The notes beneath the pieces are model-generated. The model had not been told where the DNA came from. It did no database searches and saw nothing but the letters and a program-made list of their open reading frames with translations. A DNA stretch of 64,000 bases from Methyloterricola oryzae (GTDB taxonomy: Bacteria > Pseudomonadota > Gammaproteobacteria > Methylococcales > Methylococcaceae): positions 434,001-498,000 of the forward strand of contig NZ_JYNS01000002.1 of NCBI RefSeq assembly GCF_000934725.1, read 5' to 3'. The first letter of the stretch is position 1. Each line of letters opens with the position of its first letter. Both the position numbers and the translations under genes were made by a program. Positions 26,673-36,745 of the stretch are shown piece by piece.

Positions 26673-28141
26673 TGACTACCACCAAATACGTCGACTTTCC
26701 TGAACAGGCACGGCGGAGCGGCATGGCCGACCCGTATGATCTGACTCGGTTCACCCTTACCGCAAAAGCGCGAACCGTAGACTTCCCAGGTATCGTGGTT
26801 TCCTACTGCGGCCAATGAATTCCAGAATGGCACGGTCATTCCGCGGTAATTCGGATTTTTCAAAACCCGGGTCAGACGCCCATGTTCGATCATACGCGCG
26901 TACTCGCAGCCGAACTGGAACTTGTTGCGGTAGTCATCGATGGACCAGGATATATTGGCCTGCATGTAGACCCCTTTTTCAATGCTTGAAATCATGTCCT
27001 CCAGGCTGCTGCCGCCCGCCTCCACATTGATGTTGGCCATCCGGTCGATCGGGGCGCGGTTCCAGCTTGAGGCGCGGAAGCTGGCGACGCCTGGTAAGCG
27101 AAGCCGTGCCTGGCTTTCGAGGCTGCCGAGCCCTCGCAACAGGACTCCATCCTTGATGAGATATTCCCGTTTCGCAGGATTGCCGCAGTCGTCGAAGGCA
27201 TAGGAGGCAAATTCTCCTTCGACGGTCGGATCAAAGGTAACATTGAGCAGAGGCGAGCCGTAGCGTAGCTTGCCAAAATCCTCAGGCTTGACGAAGCTCC
27301 AGCCGGCGTAGTTGCGCTCGTCGCCCAGAATGCGATCCAACTCCAGCGGATGGCCTATGGACTCATGAATCTGCAGCAACATCTGGTCCGGCGCCAGAAT
27401 CAGGTCAAGATTCTCATTGGGGCAGTTCTCCGCGTCCAGGAGTTCAACCGCCTCCCGCCCTACCCGTTCACACTCCGAATGAATGGCGGAAAAGTCAAAA
27501 AACTCCAAACCGGCCTGCCGGCACCGTGCGACGGGGCCATTCATGGAGCGTTGTTGGATTTCGCTTCCATTTTGCGCCGTTGCGGAAAAATGCTGTGCAA
27601 CCAGCAACCACTGCTGGTCGATGTCAGTCCCGCTGCTCGTCACATAGCGCGAAGTACATTCCACCAGGGTTGCATCGGCAGAGGTGCTAACGATCTGATC
27701 GGAGACCTTTAGGATTCGACAGGCTCGCACCAGCTGATCGGTCAATTCGGCCAGGGACAGGCTGTCCAGCCCCAGCCGTCTCGGACTGATATACCGCCCC
27801 CGGCTGGCGGGCCGTTCCTGCCAGGAGACGCGGAACTGACAGTGCTTGGCGCAGAGCCGCGCCAACCGCACGGCGCGCTGGACGGCTTCGATCATCCCCT
27901 GGCGCGAAAGATCGCTGGTTGCCGCGTACCCGATGGCCCCTTCCACCATTGCTTCCAACATCACGCCGCGTTCCAAGCCAACAGAATTATTCTCGGGTCT
28001 GGCATTACGGACAGTGCGGCGGTGAGTCAGCTCCTCAACGAATCGCAGCCCGACCCAATCCGCTTCCCCCTGAACAAGCTTCAGCGCGGTGTAGGCGTCG
28101 AAATCCGAACACTGAGGGCGAAACTGGAGTGTGGTGGTCAC
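26669..28141 (-). CDS. TldD-like zinc metalloprotease subunit
   Basis: The 490-residue protein shows the catalytic HExxxH motif HESIGH (His259, Glu260, His264) and the TldD-like C-terminal region (SIEKGVYMQANISWSIDDYR, then FQFGCEYARMIEHGRL). With the next gene it should form a TldD/TldE heterodimer. In E. coli that complex matures microcin B17 and degrades the CcdA antitoxin. Here no peptide precursor gene is visible within the flanking intergenic spaces. It differs from standard TldD by an N-terminal stretch lacking the usual motifs, so it may be an accessory paralogue rather than the housekeeping copy. Confidence 0.87.
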   Translation of the reverse strand: MTTTLQFRPQCSDFDAYTALKLVQGEADWVGLRFVEELTHRRTVRNARPENNSVGLERGVMLEAMVEGAIGYAATSDLSRQGMIEAVQRAVRLARLCAKHCQFRVSWQERPASRGRYISPRRLGLDSLSLAELTDQLVRACRILKVSDQIVSTSADATLVECTSRYVTSSGTDIDQQWLLVAQHFSATAQNGSEIQQRSMNGPVARCRQAGLEFFDFSAIHSECERVGREAVELLDAENCPNENLDLILAPDQMLLQIHESIGHPLELDRILGDERNYAGWSFVKPEDFGKLRYGSPLLNVTFDPTVEGEFASYAFDDCGNPAKREYLIKDGVLLRGLGSLESQARLRLPGVASFRASSWNRAPIDRMANINVEAGGSSLEDMISSIEKGVYMQANISWSIDDYRNKFQFGCEYARMIEHGRLTRVLKNPNYRGMTVPFWNSLAAVGNHDTWEVYGSRFCGKGEPSQIIRVGHAAPPCLFRKVDVFGGSQ

Positions 28142-28259
28142 GGCGCTAAGCCTACAAATTGAGTCAATCCGGCGAACTGAATGGTAAAGTGGGTTGTGGG
28201 CTGCGCGGGTTCGCGCTTTCAGTCAGTAACACTCATTCTTTTACCGAATCCGTCGGAAT

Positions 28260-29366
28260 TCAGCAATCACCCAGCTTCTCGCCGAGGATGCCGACGATGC
28301 GCTGCGCCGCGCGTCCGTCCCAGAGTTCCGGCCTGCGGCCGGTCTTCCCATGGCCCTGCAGTATTTTCACCGTTTCATCCAGGATGCGTCCGGGGTCGGT
28401 TCCGACCAGGGTATTGGTCCCCTCCTCCACCGTGATCGGCCGCTCCGTATTCTCGCGCAAGGTCAGGCACGGCACGCCCAGCGCCGTGGTTTCCTCCTGT
28501 ATCCCCCCGCTATCGGTCAGCACGAACCGTGCGTCCCTAAAAAGATCCAGAAAACCCAAATAGCCGAGTGGCTTGATCATTTCGACGGTAGTTGGCAGGC
28601 GGATTCCGTGGCGTTCCAGGCTGGCGTGCGTCCTTGGGTGTATGGGAAAGATCAGCGGCAGGTGCCGGGAGACGTCGGCCAGGGCCGCGGCCAGGCGTGA
28701 CAAGGTTCCGGCATCATCGACGTTGGAGGGACGATGCAGGGTAACGACGCCATAGCGGGGAAAGCGCCGTTTGAGTTCAGCGCTTTCGGCGGCCAGGACG
28801 GGCTCGCTTTGCAGACGTTCCAGCTGGTGGAACAGGTTGTCGACCATCACGTGACCGACGAAAAATATGTTCTCCGCCGCCTTGCCTTCCGCGCGCAGAT
28901 TTTCGACGCCGCTGCGCTCGGTCACGAAAAACAAGTCGCTGATGGCGTCGGTCACCATGCGGTTGATTTCCTCGGGCATGGCGAGATCCCGGCTGCGTAG
29001 GCCGGCCTCCACGTGCGCCAGAAGGACGTTCTGCTTCTTGGCGACGATGGCGCAGGCCAGCGTGGAATTGATGTCGCCGACCACGATCACCAGATCCGGG
29101 CCCTCGCTTTCGCAAACCTTTTCGAATCGCAGCATGATCTTGCCGGTCTGCTCGGCGTGGGAACCACTCCCCACCTCCAGGTAATGATCGGGCCGGGGAA
29201 TCTCCAACTCTTCGAAGAACACCTCGGACATGTCCTTGTCATAGTGCTGCCCCGTGTGCACGAGGCGGAACTGGAACCTATCCGGGTGATTCCGAAGTTC
29301 CCGGATGACCGGGGCGATCTTCATGAAGTTGGGCCGAGCGCCGGCCACCAGAAGGATCTTTTTCAT
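28260..29366 (-). CDS. wecB: UDP-N-acetylglucosamine 2-epimerase (non-hydrolysing)
   Basis: WecB interconverts UDP-GlcNAc and UDP-ManNAc, supplying ManNAc for surface polysaccharides. The 368-residue protein starts with VAGARPNFMKIAPVIREL and contains VHTGQHYD, HVEAGLRS, VTLHRPSNVD and the C-terminal LTDSGGIQEETTALGVPCL motif, all typical of the family. It stands alone between the tldD-like gene and urease, with no polysaccharide genes around it. Confidence 0.95.
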   Translation of the reverse strand: MKKILLVAGARPNFMKIAPVIRELRNHPDRFQFRLVHTGQHYDKDMSEVFFEELEIPRPDHYLEVGSGSHAEQTGKIMLRFEKVCESEGPDLVIVVGDINSTLACAIVAKKQNVLLAHVEAGLRSRDLAMPEEINRMVTDAISDLFFVTERSGVENLRAEGKAAENIFFVGHVMVDNLFHQLERLQSEPVLAAESAELKRRFPRYGVVTLHRPSNVDDAGTLSRLAAALADVSRHLPLIFPIHPRTHASLERHGIRLPTTVEMIKPLGYLGFLDLFRDARFVLTDSGGIQEETTALGVPCLTLRENTERPITVEEGTNTLVGTDPGRILDETVKILQGHGKTGRRPELWDGRAAQRIVGILGEKLGDC

Positions 29367-29427
29367 CTACGCATGCGTGGGCGTGGTCCGGACTCGATGC
29401 AGTGGGCGGTTGCGGTGCTTTGCAGAT

Positions 29428-29470
29428 AGCCCGGTGAATTCCGGGCTGGACCCTAATCCTAGCCCGGATT
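29428..29470. repeat. REP-like palindromic fragment
   Basis: AGCCCGG-TGAATT-CCGGGCT forms a 7-bp hairpin (29428-29447), and a third AGCCCGGAT copy lies just after it (29460-29468). The form recalls the AGCCCGGAT/ATCCGGGCT intergenic repeats common in gammaproteobacteria. I see no U tract, so terminator function is not indicated. Confidence 0.45.
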
Positions 29471-29627
29471 GAGGCCTGCCGCGAATTGTCGATGCAAGCC
29501 GCACGTGTCATTGCGCGGCGAAGACGCGGATGCCTTCGTTATAGCGGGTAGCGGAGAAAGGAGCGCCCAGGCAGAGCATGGGCGCGAGAACAGCTTGGAA
29601 AGAAGAATGCGCTGTGCTTTCGCTGTA

Positions 29628-30266
29628 TCAGGCTGAGGCGCGCGCGGCTTCCGGTTTGAGCATGCCGGCTACCTCGATGAAACTCGTAATCTCGGCGAGG
29701 CCCTGGCCGGTCTTCAGATTGGAGAAGATGAAAGGGCGCTCGCCGCGCATCTTGCGCGCGTCGCGGTCCATCACATCCAGGGAAGCACCCACATGGGGCG
29801 CCAGATCGATTTTGTTGATGACCAGGAGGTCCGAGCGGGTGATGCCGGGGCCGCCTTTGCGCGGGATCTTGTCGCCGGCGGACACATCGATGACGTAGAT
29901 GGTCAAATCCGCCAGTTCCGGGCTGAAGGTGGCGCTGAGGTTGTCGCCGCCGCTTTCTACCAGCACGAAATCCAGGTCCGTGAAGCGCTCGCACAGGTCT
30001 TCCACCGCCGCCAAATTCATGGAGGCGTCCTCGCGGATGGCGGTGTGCGGGCAACCGCCGGTCTCCACGCCCAGGATGCGTTCTTCCTCCAGGGCCTGGC
30101 TGCGGATGAGGAACTGCTGGTCTTCCTTGGTGTAGATGTCGTTGGTGACCACGGCGATCTGGTAGGTCTCGCGCATGCATTTGCACAGCGCGTCCACTAG
30201 CGCGGTCTTGCCCGAACCCACGGGGCCGCCGACCCCTACCCTAAGCACATTGCGACGCGAACTCAT
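29628..30266 (-). CDS. ureG: Urease accessory GTPase UreG
   Basis: UreG is the GTPase that, with UreD, UreF and UreE, delivers nickel to the urease active site. The 212-residue protein has the P-loop [15 protein letters not shown] near residue 15, the metal-binding CPH motif inside [20 protein letters not shown], and the switch region [19 protein letters not shown]. It is the last gene of the run that starts with the Urt transporter genes and follows ureF by 14 bp. Confidence 0.97.
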   Translation of the reverse strand: MSSRRNVLRVGVGGPVGSGKTALVDALCKCMRETYQIAVVTNDIYTKEDQQFLIRSQALEEERILGVETGGCPHTAIREDASMNLAAVEDLCERFTDLDFVLVESGGDNLSATFSPELADLTIYVIDVSAGDKIPRKGGPGITRSDLLVINKIDLAPHVGASLDVMDRDARKMRGERPFIFSNLKTGQGLAEITSFIEVAGMLKPEAARASA

Positions 30267-30280
30267 GATTCGTTTTCACC

Positions 30281-30949
30281 TCAGGATCGAAACAACCGGG
30301 AATACTGGACTTCGTGGCGGCTGCTGAGCAAGGCCAAGGCTGGGGAGGAAGCGCCAAGATCATCATCATCCAGCGTCAGCGCCAAGTCCGCGGCGGCCGG
30401 AATGAGTCCACTCAGATTCGCCAGCACCCGCTGTCCGCTGGCCTGTCCTAGGGGCACCAGCTTGATGGCGCACAGCACCTGATTTTCCAGCCAGCCCCAG
30501 GCGTAGCCCCCGAGCAGATCCGGTTTGGCGATGTTCCAGGCAACGCCCGCCAGGGCAAACAGTGCGGCGAGGGTCGCACCGGGGTGACGCAGCCATGGCC
30601 TGGCTTCATCGAGCCCCAAGCCTGTCAGTACGCGAGCGAGGGCCTGGCCGGTAAGCTGGTCCTCCTGGCGCAGTTCCGAAGTCTCGCGAAAGGCCAGCAG
30701 CATCTGGCTCCAACGCAGGGCTTCCTCAGGATCCTGCGCGGCAAAGGCATCATAAAGTCTTGCCAGCATAGGCAGGTCGGTGTGGGCAATCGCGCCCTGC
30801 AAGAGGCCCGCGAGCCAGGTCCTCACCGCCGTCTCATCGCGCAGATAGCCATCCTCCACGGCCATTTCCAGGCCTTGGGAGTAACTGTACATGCCGATGG
30901 GCAGGGCCGGACTGGCCAGTTGCATGAGGCGGAGCAGGGCCAGGTCCAC
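30281..30949 (-). CDS. ureF: Urease accessory protein UreF
   Basis: UreF forms the UreDFG maturation complex with apo-urease. The protein has 222 residues when read from the GTG at 30949, which lies one base after the ureE stop and matches the family start (LLRLMQLASPALPIGMYSYS). The segment SYSQGLEMAVEDGYLRDE is typical, as is the helical, Leu/Ala-rich body. A much longer frame to 31294 exists, but its extra part is out of frame with ureE and has no family resemblance. The start codon has no strong ribosome site, so coupling to ureE is likely. Confidence 0.9.
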   Translation of the reverse strand: MDLALLRLMQLASPALPIGMYSYSQGLEMAVEDGYLRDETAVRTWLAGLLQGAIAHTDLPMLARLYDAFAAQDPEEALRWSQMLLAFRETSELRQEDQLTGQALARVLTGLGLDEARPWLRHPGATLAALFALAGVAWNIAKPDLLGGYAWGWLENQVLCAIKLVPLGQASGQRVLANLSGLIPAAADLALTLDDDDLGASSPALALLSSRHEVQYSRLFRS

Positions 30950-30950
30950 G

Positions 30951-31400
30951 TCAGTGCCCGTGGTGGTGAGTAGCCCCGCCGGACGCGTAAGCGCCGGGCT
31001 CTGGCTCGAACGGTGCGCTCTCGCGCACAACCGCCAGCCCCATGCCGCGCAGCATGTCGTCCAGCACATGGTCGTGCAGATAGCGCAGTTCGCCTTCGCC
31101 GATCTGCAGGGGCACATGCCGGTTACCCAGGTGATAGCAGGCGCGGGCGAACAACAACGGGTCTTCGGTACGCACCACGGAGGTGACTTCCGCCGCGGCT
31201 TTAATGCGCACCACCACGCCGCCCTCCCCTTGCAATAGGTCGCCATCGCGCAGGACGCTGCCGCGCGGCAGCAGGACGCCTGCATCGGCGCCACTATCGA
31301 GCGCGGCGCGCAGCCGGCTCCTTTGTCGTTGGTCGAAGGTCAGGGTGAGAATGGCGTTCGCCTGGGCGCCCTCGGGCGCACGTTCGGTCAGTTCGAGCAT
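30951..31400 (-). CDS. ureE: Urease accessory nickel chaperone UreE
   Basis: UreE carries nickel to the maturation complex. The 149 residues have the N-terminal peptide-binding domain (ILTLTFDQRQRSRLRAAL), the central metal domain with the conserved RACYHLGNRHVPLQI histidines, and a short His-rich C-terminus (THHHGH) that can hold further nickel. The gene follows ureC by 9 bp and runs into ureF. Confidence 0.95.
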   Translation of the reverse strand: MLELTERAPEGAQANAILTLTFDQRQRSRLRAALDSGADAGVLLPRGSVLRDGDLLQGEGGVVVRIKAAAEVTSVVRTEDPLLFARACYHLGNRHVPLQIGEGELRYLHDHVLDDMLRGMGLAVVRESAPFEPEPGAYASGGATHHHGH

Positions 31401-31409
31401 GCGGCCTCG

Positions 31410-33112
<1,703 letters not shown>

Positions 33113-33116
<4 letters not shown>

Positions 33117-33430
33117 GCCGGGTCCTCCAGGCTGCCCATGACCTTCTGGCGGAAGCCGTACATCCGCCGTTGCCCGGCAAAGGCCACCAGGGTGATGTTG
33201 CGCATCTGTCCCGGCTCGAAGCGCACCGCCGTGCCCGCCGGAATGTCCAGACGGTAGCCCTTGGTCAGTTCGCGGTCGAAGAACAGGGCCGCATTGGTCT
33301 CGTAGAAATGGTAGTGAGAGCCCACCTGGATGGGCCGGTCGCCGGTATTCGCCACCTGCAGCGTCACGCGCTCCCTGTCCTCGTTCAAGGCGATCTCGCC
33401 GTCGTCCACCAGTAATTCGCCGGGTATCAT
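33113..33430 (-). CDS. ureB: Urease subunit beta
   Basis: UreB is the structural beta subunit of urease. The 105 residues match the single-domain bacterial form, starting [20 protein letters not shown] and containing [19 protein letters not shown] and [15 protein letters not shown]. The separate ureA, ureB and ureC genes show the three-subunit architecture. It follows ureA by 9 bp and overlaps ureC by 4 bp. Confidence 0.97.
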
Positions 33431-33439
33431 GGGCCGCCC

Positions 33440-33742
33440 TCAAACTATGGGATCATGCACGGTCACCAGCTTGGTGCCGTCGGGAAACGTGGCTTCCACC
33501 TGCACATCTGGGATCATTTCAGGCACGCCTTCCATCACATCGTCCCGGGTCAGCAGGGTGCGGCCGTAGCCCATCAGCTCGGCGACGGTGCGGCCGTCGC
33601 GCGCGCCCTCCAGGATCGCGGCGCTGATATAGGCGACCGCCTCGGGGTGATTCAGCTTAAGGCCCCGGGCCTTGCGGCGCTCGGCCAGCAGGGCCGCCGT
33701 GAACAGCAGCAATTTGTCTTTTTCTCTAGGTGTCAGTTGCAT
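33440..33742 (-). CDS. ureA: Urease subunit gamma
   Basis: UreA is the small gamma subunit of urease. The 100-residue protein begins [20 protein letters not shown] and contains [20 protein letters not shown] and the C-terminal [20 protein letters not shown], all nearly invariant in the family. It lies 39 bp after ureD in the urease accessory order D-A-B-C-E-F-G. Confidence 0.97.
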   Translation of the reverse strand: MQLTPREKDKLLLFTAALLAERRKARGLKLNHPEAVAYISAAILEGARDGRTVAELMGYGRTLLTRDDVMEGVPEMIPDVQVEATFPDGTKLVTVHDPIV

Positions 33743-33781
33743 TGATTCAAGGTCTCCAACTGTGCGGTTGGATGGGATCTT

Positions 33782-34636
33782 TCAGGTGGCCCAAATGCGC
33801 GGCGGACAGGCTTTCTGGCCTAGCACCTGCGGCCTTATCAGGGTCCACAGCGCTTCGAACCTTTCACGCACCGCCAGCAGGCTGGAGCCCATGGCCCGCA
33901 CCACCAGCAGCTCGTCCAGCAAGGTGGCGCCAAAATCGGAATCATCCTGCAGCAGCGCGTGCACCTCGCCCAGGCGCGATTTGTCGAAGGGCGTCGCCAA
34001 CAGCGTGGCCATGGCGTTTCCGCCGCGAAGCCCCCAGGAGGCCTGGAGGAACTCCGCATCCGCAGGAAAGTTTTCCAGCAGCAGGGGTCGGCCTGATTGA
34101 CGCACTGCCACTCGGAACTGCCCTGCCCCACTGTTGAAATAATCGCCCGACGCGGGACGTCCGAAGCCGATCAGGTCCCAGCCGATGAAGCGCGCACCCT
34201 CTTCGACGGCGATATTCAGCCGGCTGTCCAGGCGTGCCCCATCGAACATCAGCGTCTCCTGCGGCAGCCATTCCAGCGCGGCGCCCGCGGCGACCTCGAG
34301 CGTGATCACCTGTCGCGCCAAGGCGCCTTCGCTGCGATAGAACTTGCCTGCGGCCGGTGTGGTAAGCAGCGCTTCACTGCCCACTTCGCTCATTGCATGG
34401 ATGCTGAGCTGGTCGCCTCCGACTACGCCACCGGGCGGATGCAGGAGGTACACGTGGGCTGTCGCCCCTTCCGGATAGAAGGGCCGTTGCACCTGCAGCG
34501 GGCCCCGGTGCCCGCGCTCCGTGAGTACCGTGCGCCCGCCCCGGAGGCCGAGGCGCAGATCCAGGACGGCTTCCCAGCCCGTTCGATCGGCGGCTCCGTC
34601 TACGCCCGATGGAGACGCACAGGCCGACTTCGACAA
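33782..34636 (-). CDS. ureD: Urease accessory protein UreD
   Basis: UreD (UreH) is the scaffold that binds apo-urease and recruits UreF and UreG. Typical family segments are LQVQRPFYPEGATAHVYLLH, HPPGGVVGGDQLSI, TTPAAGKFYRSEG and EWLPQETLMFDGA. I chose the TTG at 34636 (284 residues), which lies two bases after the hupE stop; I see no ATG or GTG in frame between there and the first conserved segment. A longer open frame to 35356 runs through hupE in another frame and is not coding. Confidence 0.9.
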   Translation of the reverse strand: MSKSACASPSGVDGAADRTGWEAVLDLRLGLRGGRTVLTERGHRGPLQVQRPFYPEGATAHVYLLHPPGGVVGGDQLSIHAMSEVGSEALLTTPAAGKFYRSEGALARQVITLEVAAGAALEWLPQETLMFDGARLDSRLNIAVEEGARFIGWDLIGFGRPASGDYFNSGAGQFRVAVRQSGRPLLLENFPADAEFLQASWGLRGGNAMATLLATPFDKSRLGEVHALLQDDSDFGATLLDELLVVRAMGSSLLAVRERFEALWTLIRPQVLGQKACPPRIWAT

Positions 34637-34638
34637 AA

Positions 34639-35196
34639 CTAACCGGCTGCCTGGATCGCGCTGAACCGCGGACGCGACTTGCGGGCCACGAGAACCCGCG
34701 CCAGGCAGGAACCCAGCGCCAGTAGCGCCGCCGTGCTGAGCAGGAAACCGCTCACATAGCTGGCCGCGCCGATGTCGACCGGCATCTCCTGGGCATGGAC
34801 CAGCCCGTGAACCAAGGCGAAGCCCGCGGTGGCCAGCGCGGCGGGCCAGCGGGCGGCCCGTACCCCCGCCAGGCAGAACAAACCGATGGCGGGCAGCGAA
34901 AGAGCGATCAGCCCTTCGGCCCCGGGCACCTCGATCCCGGCAAACCCAAGGCCCGCGCCGAGGGCCATCATGAGCAGGAATGCCAGCGGCAGGCCGCCGC
35001 GTGCCGTCCCGCTCAAGCGGCCCGCCCAGAAGCCGACGCCCAGCATGACCAGCACGTGATCGAGCCCGCCCAGAGGGTGCATCATCCCGGCCAACCAGCC
35101 ATGACCAGCACCATGACCAGTATGCGCCCACACCGGAGCCGCCAGCCCGCTCAACGCCAAAACCGCAACTGCCTGAATCATGTTCCTTGCCTTCAT
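34639..35196 (-). CDS. HupE/UreJ family membrane protein
   Basis: The 185-residue protein has a signal-like N-terminus (VAVLALSGLAAPVWA), then a His-rich start HTGHGAGHGW and about six membrane helices with the HPLGGLDHVLVMLGVG motif of HupE/UreJ. Members are secondary nickel or cobalt carriers found beside hydrogenases and ureases. Here it sits between urtE and ureD, so nickel supply for urease is the likely role. ureJ would be a suitable name, but I do not fix it. Confidence 0.9.
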   Translation of the reverse strand: MKARNMIQAVAVLALSGLAAPVWAHTGHGAGHGWLAGMMHPLGGLDHVLVMLGVGFWAGRLSGTARGGLPLAFLLMMALGAGLGFAGIEVPGAEGLIALSLPAIGLFCLAGVRAARWPAALATAGFALVHGLVHAQEMPVDIGAASYVSGFLLSTAALLALGSCLARVLVARKSRPRFSAIQAAG

Positions 35197-35243
35197 GTTT
35201 GCCTCTGCTGTATGTCTGCTGTGCGCTGGTGGTCCAGCCCCTG

Positions 35244-35939
35244 TTAAACCGAGAGATAGCGTTGCACCAGATCCTCGCCGAGTTCCGGCATGGCTCCGGC
35301 GGCGACCGCGCGCCCCTTCTCCATGATACAGAATCGGTCGGCAATGCGCCTGGCAAAAGGCAGCTTCTGCTCCACCAGCAGGACCGTCAGGCCGATCTCG
35401 CGGTTCAGCCTCAGGATAACGTCGCCGATTTCGTGGACGATGTTGGGCTGGATACCCTCGGTGGGCTCGTCCAGGATCAGCAGCTTGGGATCGGTGACCA
35501 GGGCGCGGCCGATGGCCAGTTGCTGCTGCTGCCCCCCGGAGAGGTCACCGCCACGGCGGCGCAGCATGCTCTTCAGCACCGGAAAAATCTCGAAGATGGC
35601 TTCCGGAATCTCCCTGGCCTTGTCGGCGCGCGCCGGCAAACCGATGCGCAGGTTCTCCTCCACGGTCAGCAGCGGGAAGATCTCCCGGCCCTGTGGCACA
35701 TAGCCTATCCCCAGGCTGGCCCGGCGTTCCGCCGGGATGCGCGCGATATCCTGGCCGGCGAACTCCATGCGCCCCGAGACCACCGGCAACAGCCCCATCA
35801 CGCACTTGAGCAGGGTGGTCTTGCCCACGCCGTTGCGCCCCATCAAACAGGTCACGGAACCTTCCGTGATCCCCATGTCCAGGTCCCACAGGATATGGCT
35901 CTCGCCGTAGAATTGGTTGATCGCATTGATGTTCAGCAT
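35244..35939 (-). CDS. urtE: Urea ABC transporter ATP-binding protein UrtE
   Basis: UrtE is one of two ATPases of the urea ABC importer (LivF-like). The 231 residues show Walker A GRNGVGKTT, the LSGGQQQQLAIGRAL signature, Walker B LLILDEPTEGIQP and the switch histidine region. The glutamate and Pro-rich segment TEGIQPNI is typical of UrtE rather than of amino acid LivF. It shares one base with the urtD stop and precedes hupE by 47 bp. Confidence 0.93.
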   Translation of the reverse strand: MLNINAINQFYGESHILWDLDMGITEGSVTCLMGRNGVGKTTLLKCVMGLLPVVSGRMEFAGQDIARIPAERRASLGIGYVPQGREIFPLLTVEENLRIGLPARADKAREIPEAIFEIFPVLKSMLRRRGGDLSGGQQQQLAIGRALVTDPKLLILDEPTEGIQPNIVHEIGDVILRLNREIGLTVLLVEQKLPFARRIADRFCIMEKGRAVAAGAMPELGEDLVQRYLSV

Positions 35940-36745
35940 CAGGCCCCCAGATAGACTTCGATGACGCGGGGATCCTGCTGCACTTCGTTCATGCTGCCCT
36001 CCTTGAGCACCGAACCCTCGTGCAACACCGTCACCGTGCGCGCGATGGAACGCACGAACTCCATGTCGTGCTCCACCACCACCACCGAGTGCCGGCCTTC
36101 CAGTGACAGCAGCAGTTCCGCGGTGTGCTCGATCTCCTGGTGGGTCATGCCCGCCACCGGTTCATCCACCAGCAGCACCTTGGGGTCCTGCATCAGCAGC
36201 ATGCCGATCTCCAGCCACTGCTTCTGGCCGTGGGACAGTGCCCCGGCGCGGGCCTGGTGGTGTTCCTTTAGGCCAATGATCTGCAGCACTTCGTCGATCA
36301 TGTCGCGCTGTTCGCCATTCAAGCGGGCAAACAGGGTGCTCCACACCCCCTTCTCGCCATGCATGGCCAGTTCCAGGTTTTCGAACACCGTCTGTTGCTC
36401 GAACACGCTGGGCTTCTGGAACTTGCGGCCGATACCCGCCTGGGCGATGTCCGGCTCGTCCATTTGCAAGAGGTCGATGGTCTGCCCGAAGTACACGCTG
36501 CCTTTGTCGGGGCGGGTCTTGCCGGTGATCACGTCCATCATGGTGCTCTTGCCGGCGCCGTTGGGGCCGATGATGCAGCGCAGTTCGCCTTCGTCGATGT
36601 AAAGGCTCAGGTCGTTCAAGGCACGGAAACCGTCGAAGCTCACCGTCACCCCTTCCAGATAGAGGATGGGGCCGTGGCTGGTATCCAGCACCTCGTGGAA
36701 ATCCCCGGCATCACCCGGAAGCAAAGCCCTCTCATAAGTCATCAT
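35939..36745 (-). CDS. urtD: Urea ABC transporter ATP-binding protein UrtD
   Basis: UrtD is the second ATPase (LivG-like) of the urea importer. The protein of 268 residues has Walker A GPNGAGKST, the family segment RKFQKPSVFEQQTVFENLEL and Walker B VLLVDEPVAGMTHQE. The signature position reads LSHGQKQWLEIGMLLMQDP, with LSHGQ in place of LSGGQ, which is normal for the UrtD family. It overlaps urtC by 4 bp. Confidence 0.93.
   Translation of the reverse strand: MMTYERALLPGDAGDFHEVLDTSHGPILYLEGVTVSFDGFRALNDLSLYIDEGELRCIIGPNGAGKSTMMDVITGKTRPDKGSVYFGQTIDLLQMDEPDIAQAGIGRKFQKPSVFEQQTVFENLELAMHGEKGVWSTLFARLNGEQRDMIDEVLQIIGLKEHHQARAGALSHGQKQWLEIGMLLMQDPKVLLVDEPVAGMTHQEIEHTAELLLSLEGRHSVVVVEHDMEFVRSIARTVTVLHEGSVLKEGSMNEVQQDPRVIEVYLGA

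Noticed and set aside
30950-31294. A 337-residue frame extending ureF upstream through ureE
   Set aside because: The extra 115 residues lie out of frame over ureE and look like Cys/Ala/Arg-rich shadow translation; the family start fits the GTG at 30949.
33117-33443. N-terminal extension of ureC over ureB
   Set aside because: The UreC start [20 protein letters not shown] is at 33116 and the extension duplicates the ureB region in a different frame.
34637-35356. N-terminal extension of ureD over hupE
   Set aside because: HupE is clearly coding in another frame there, and UreD homologues begin near the TTG at 34636.
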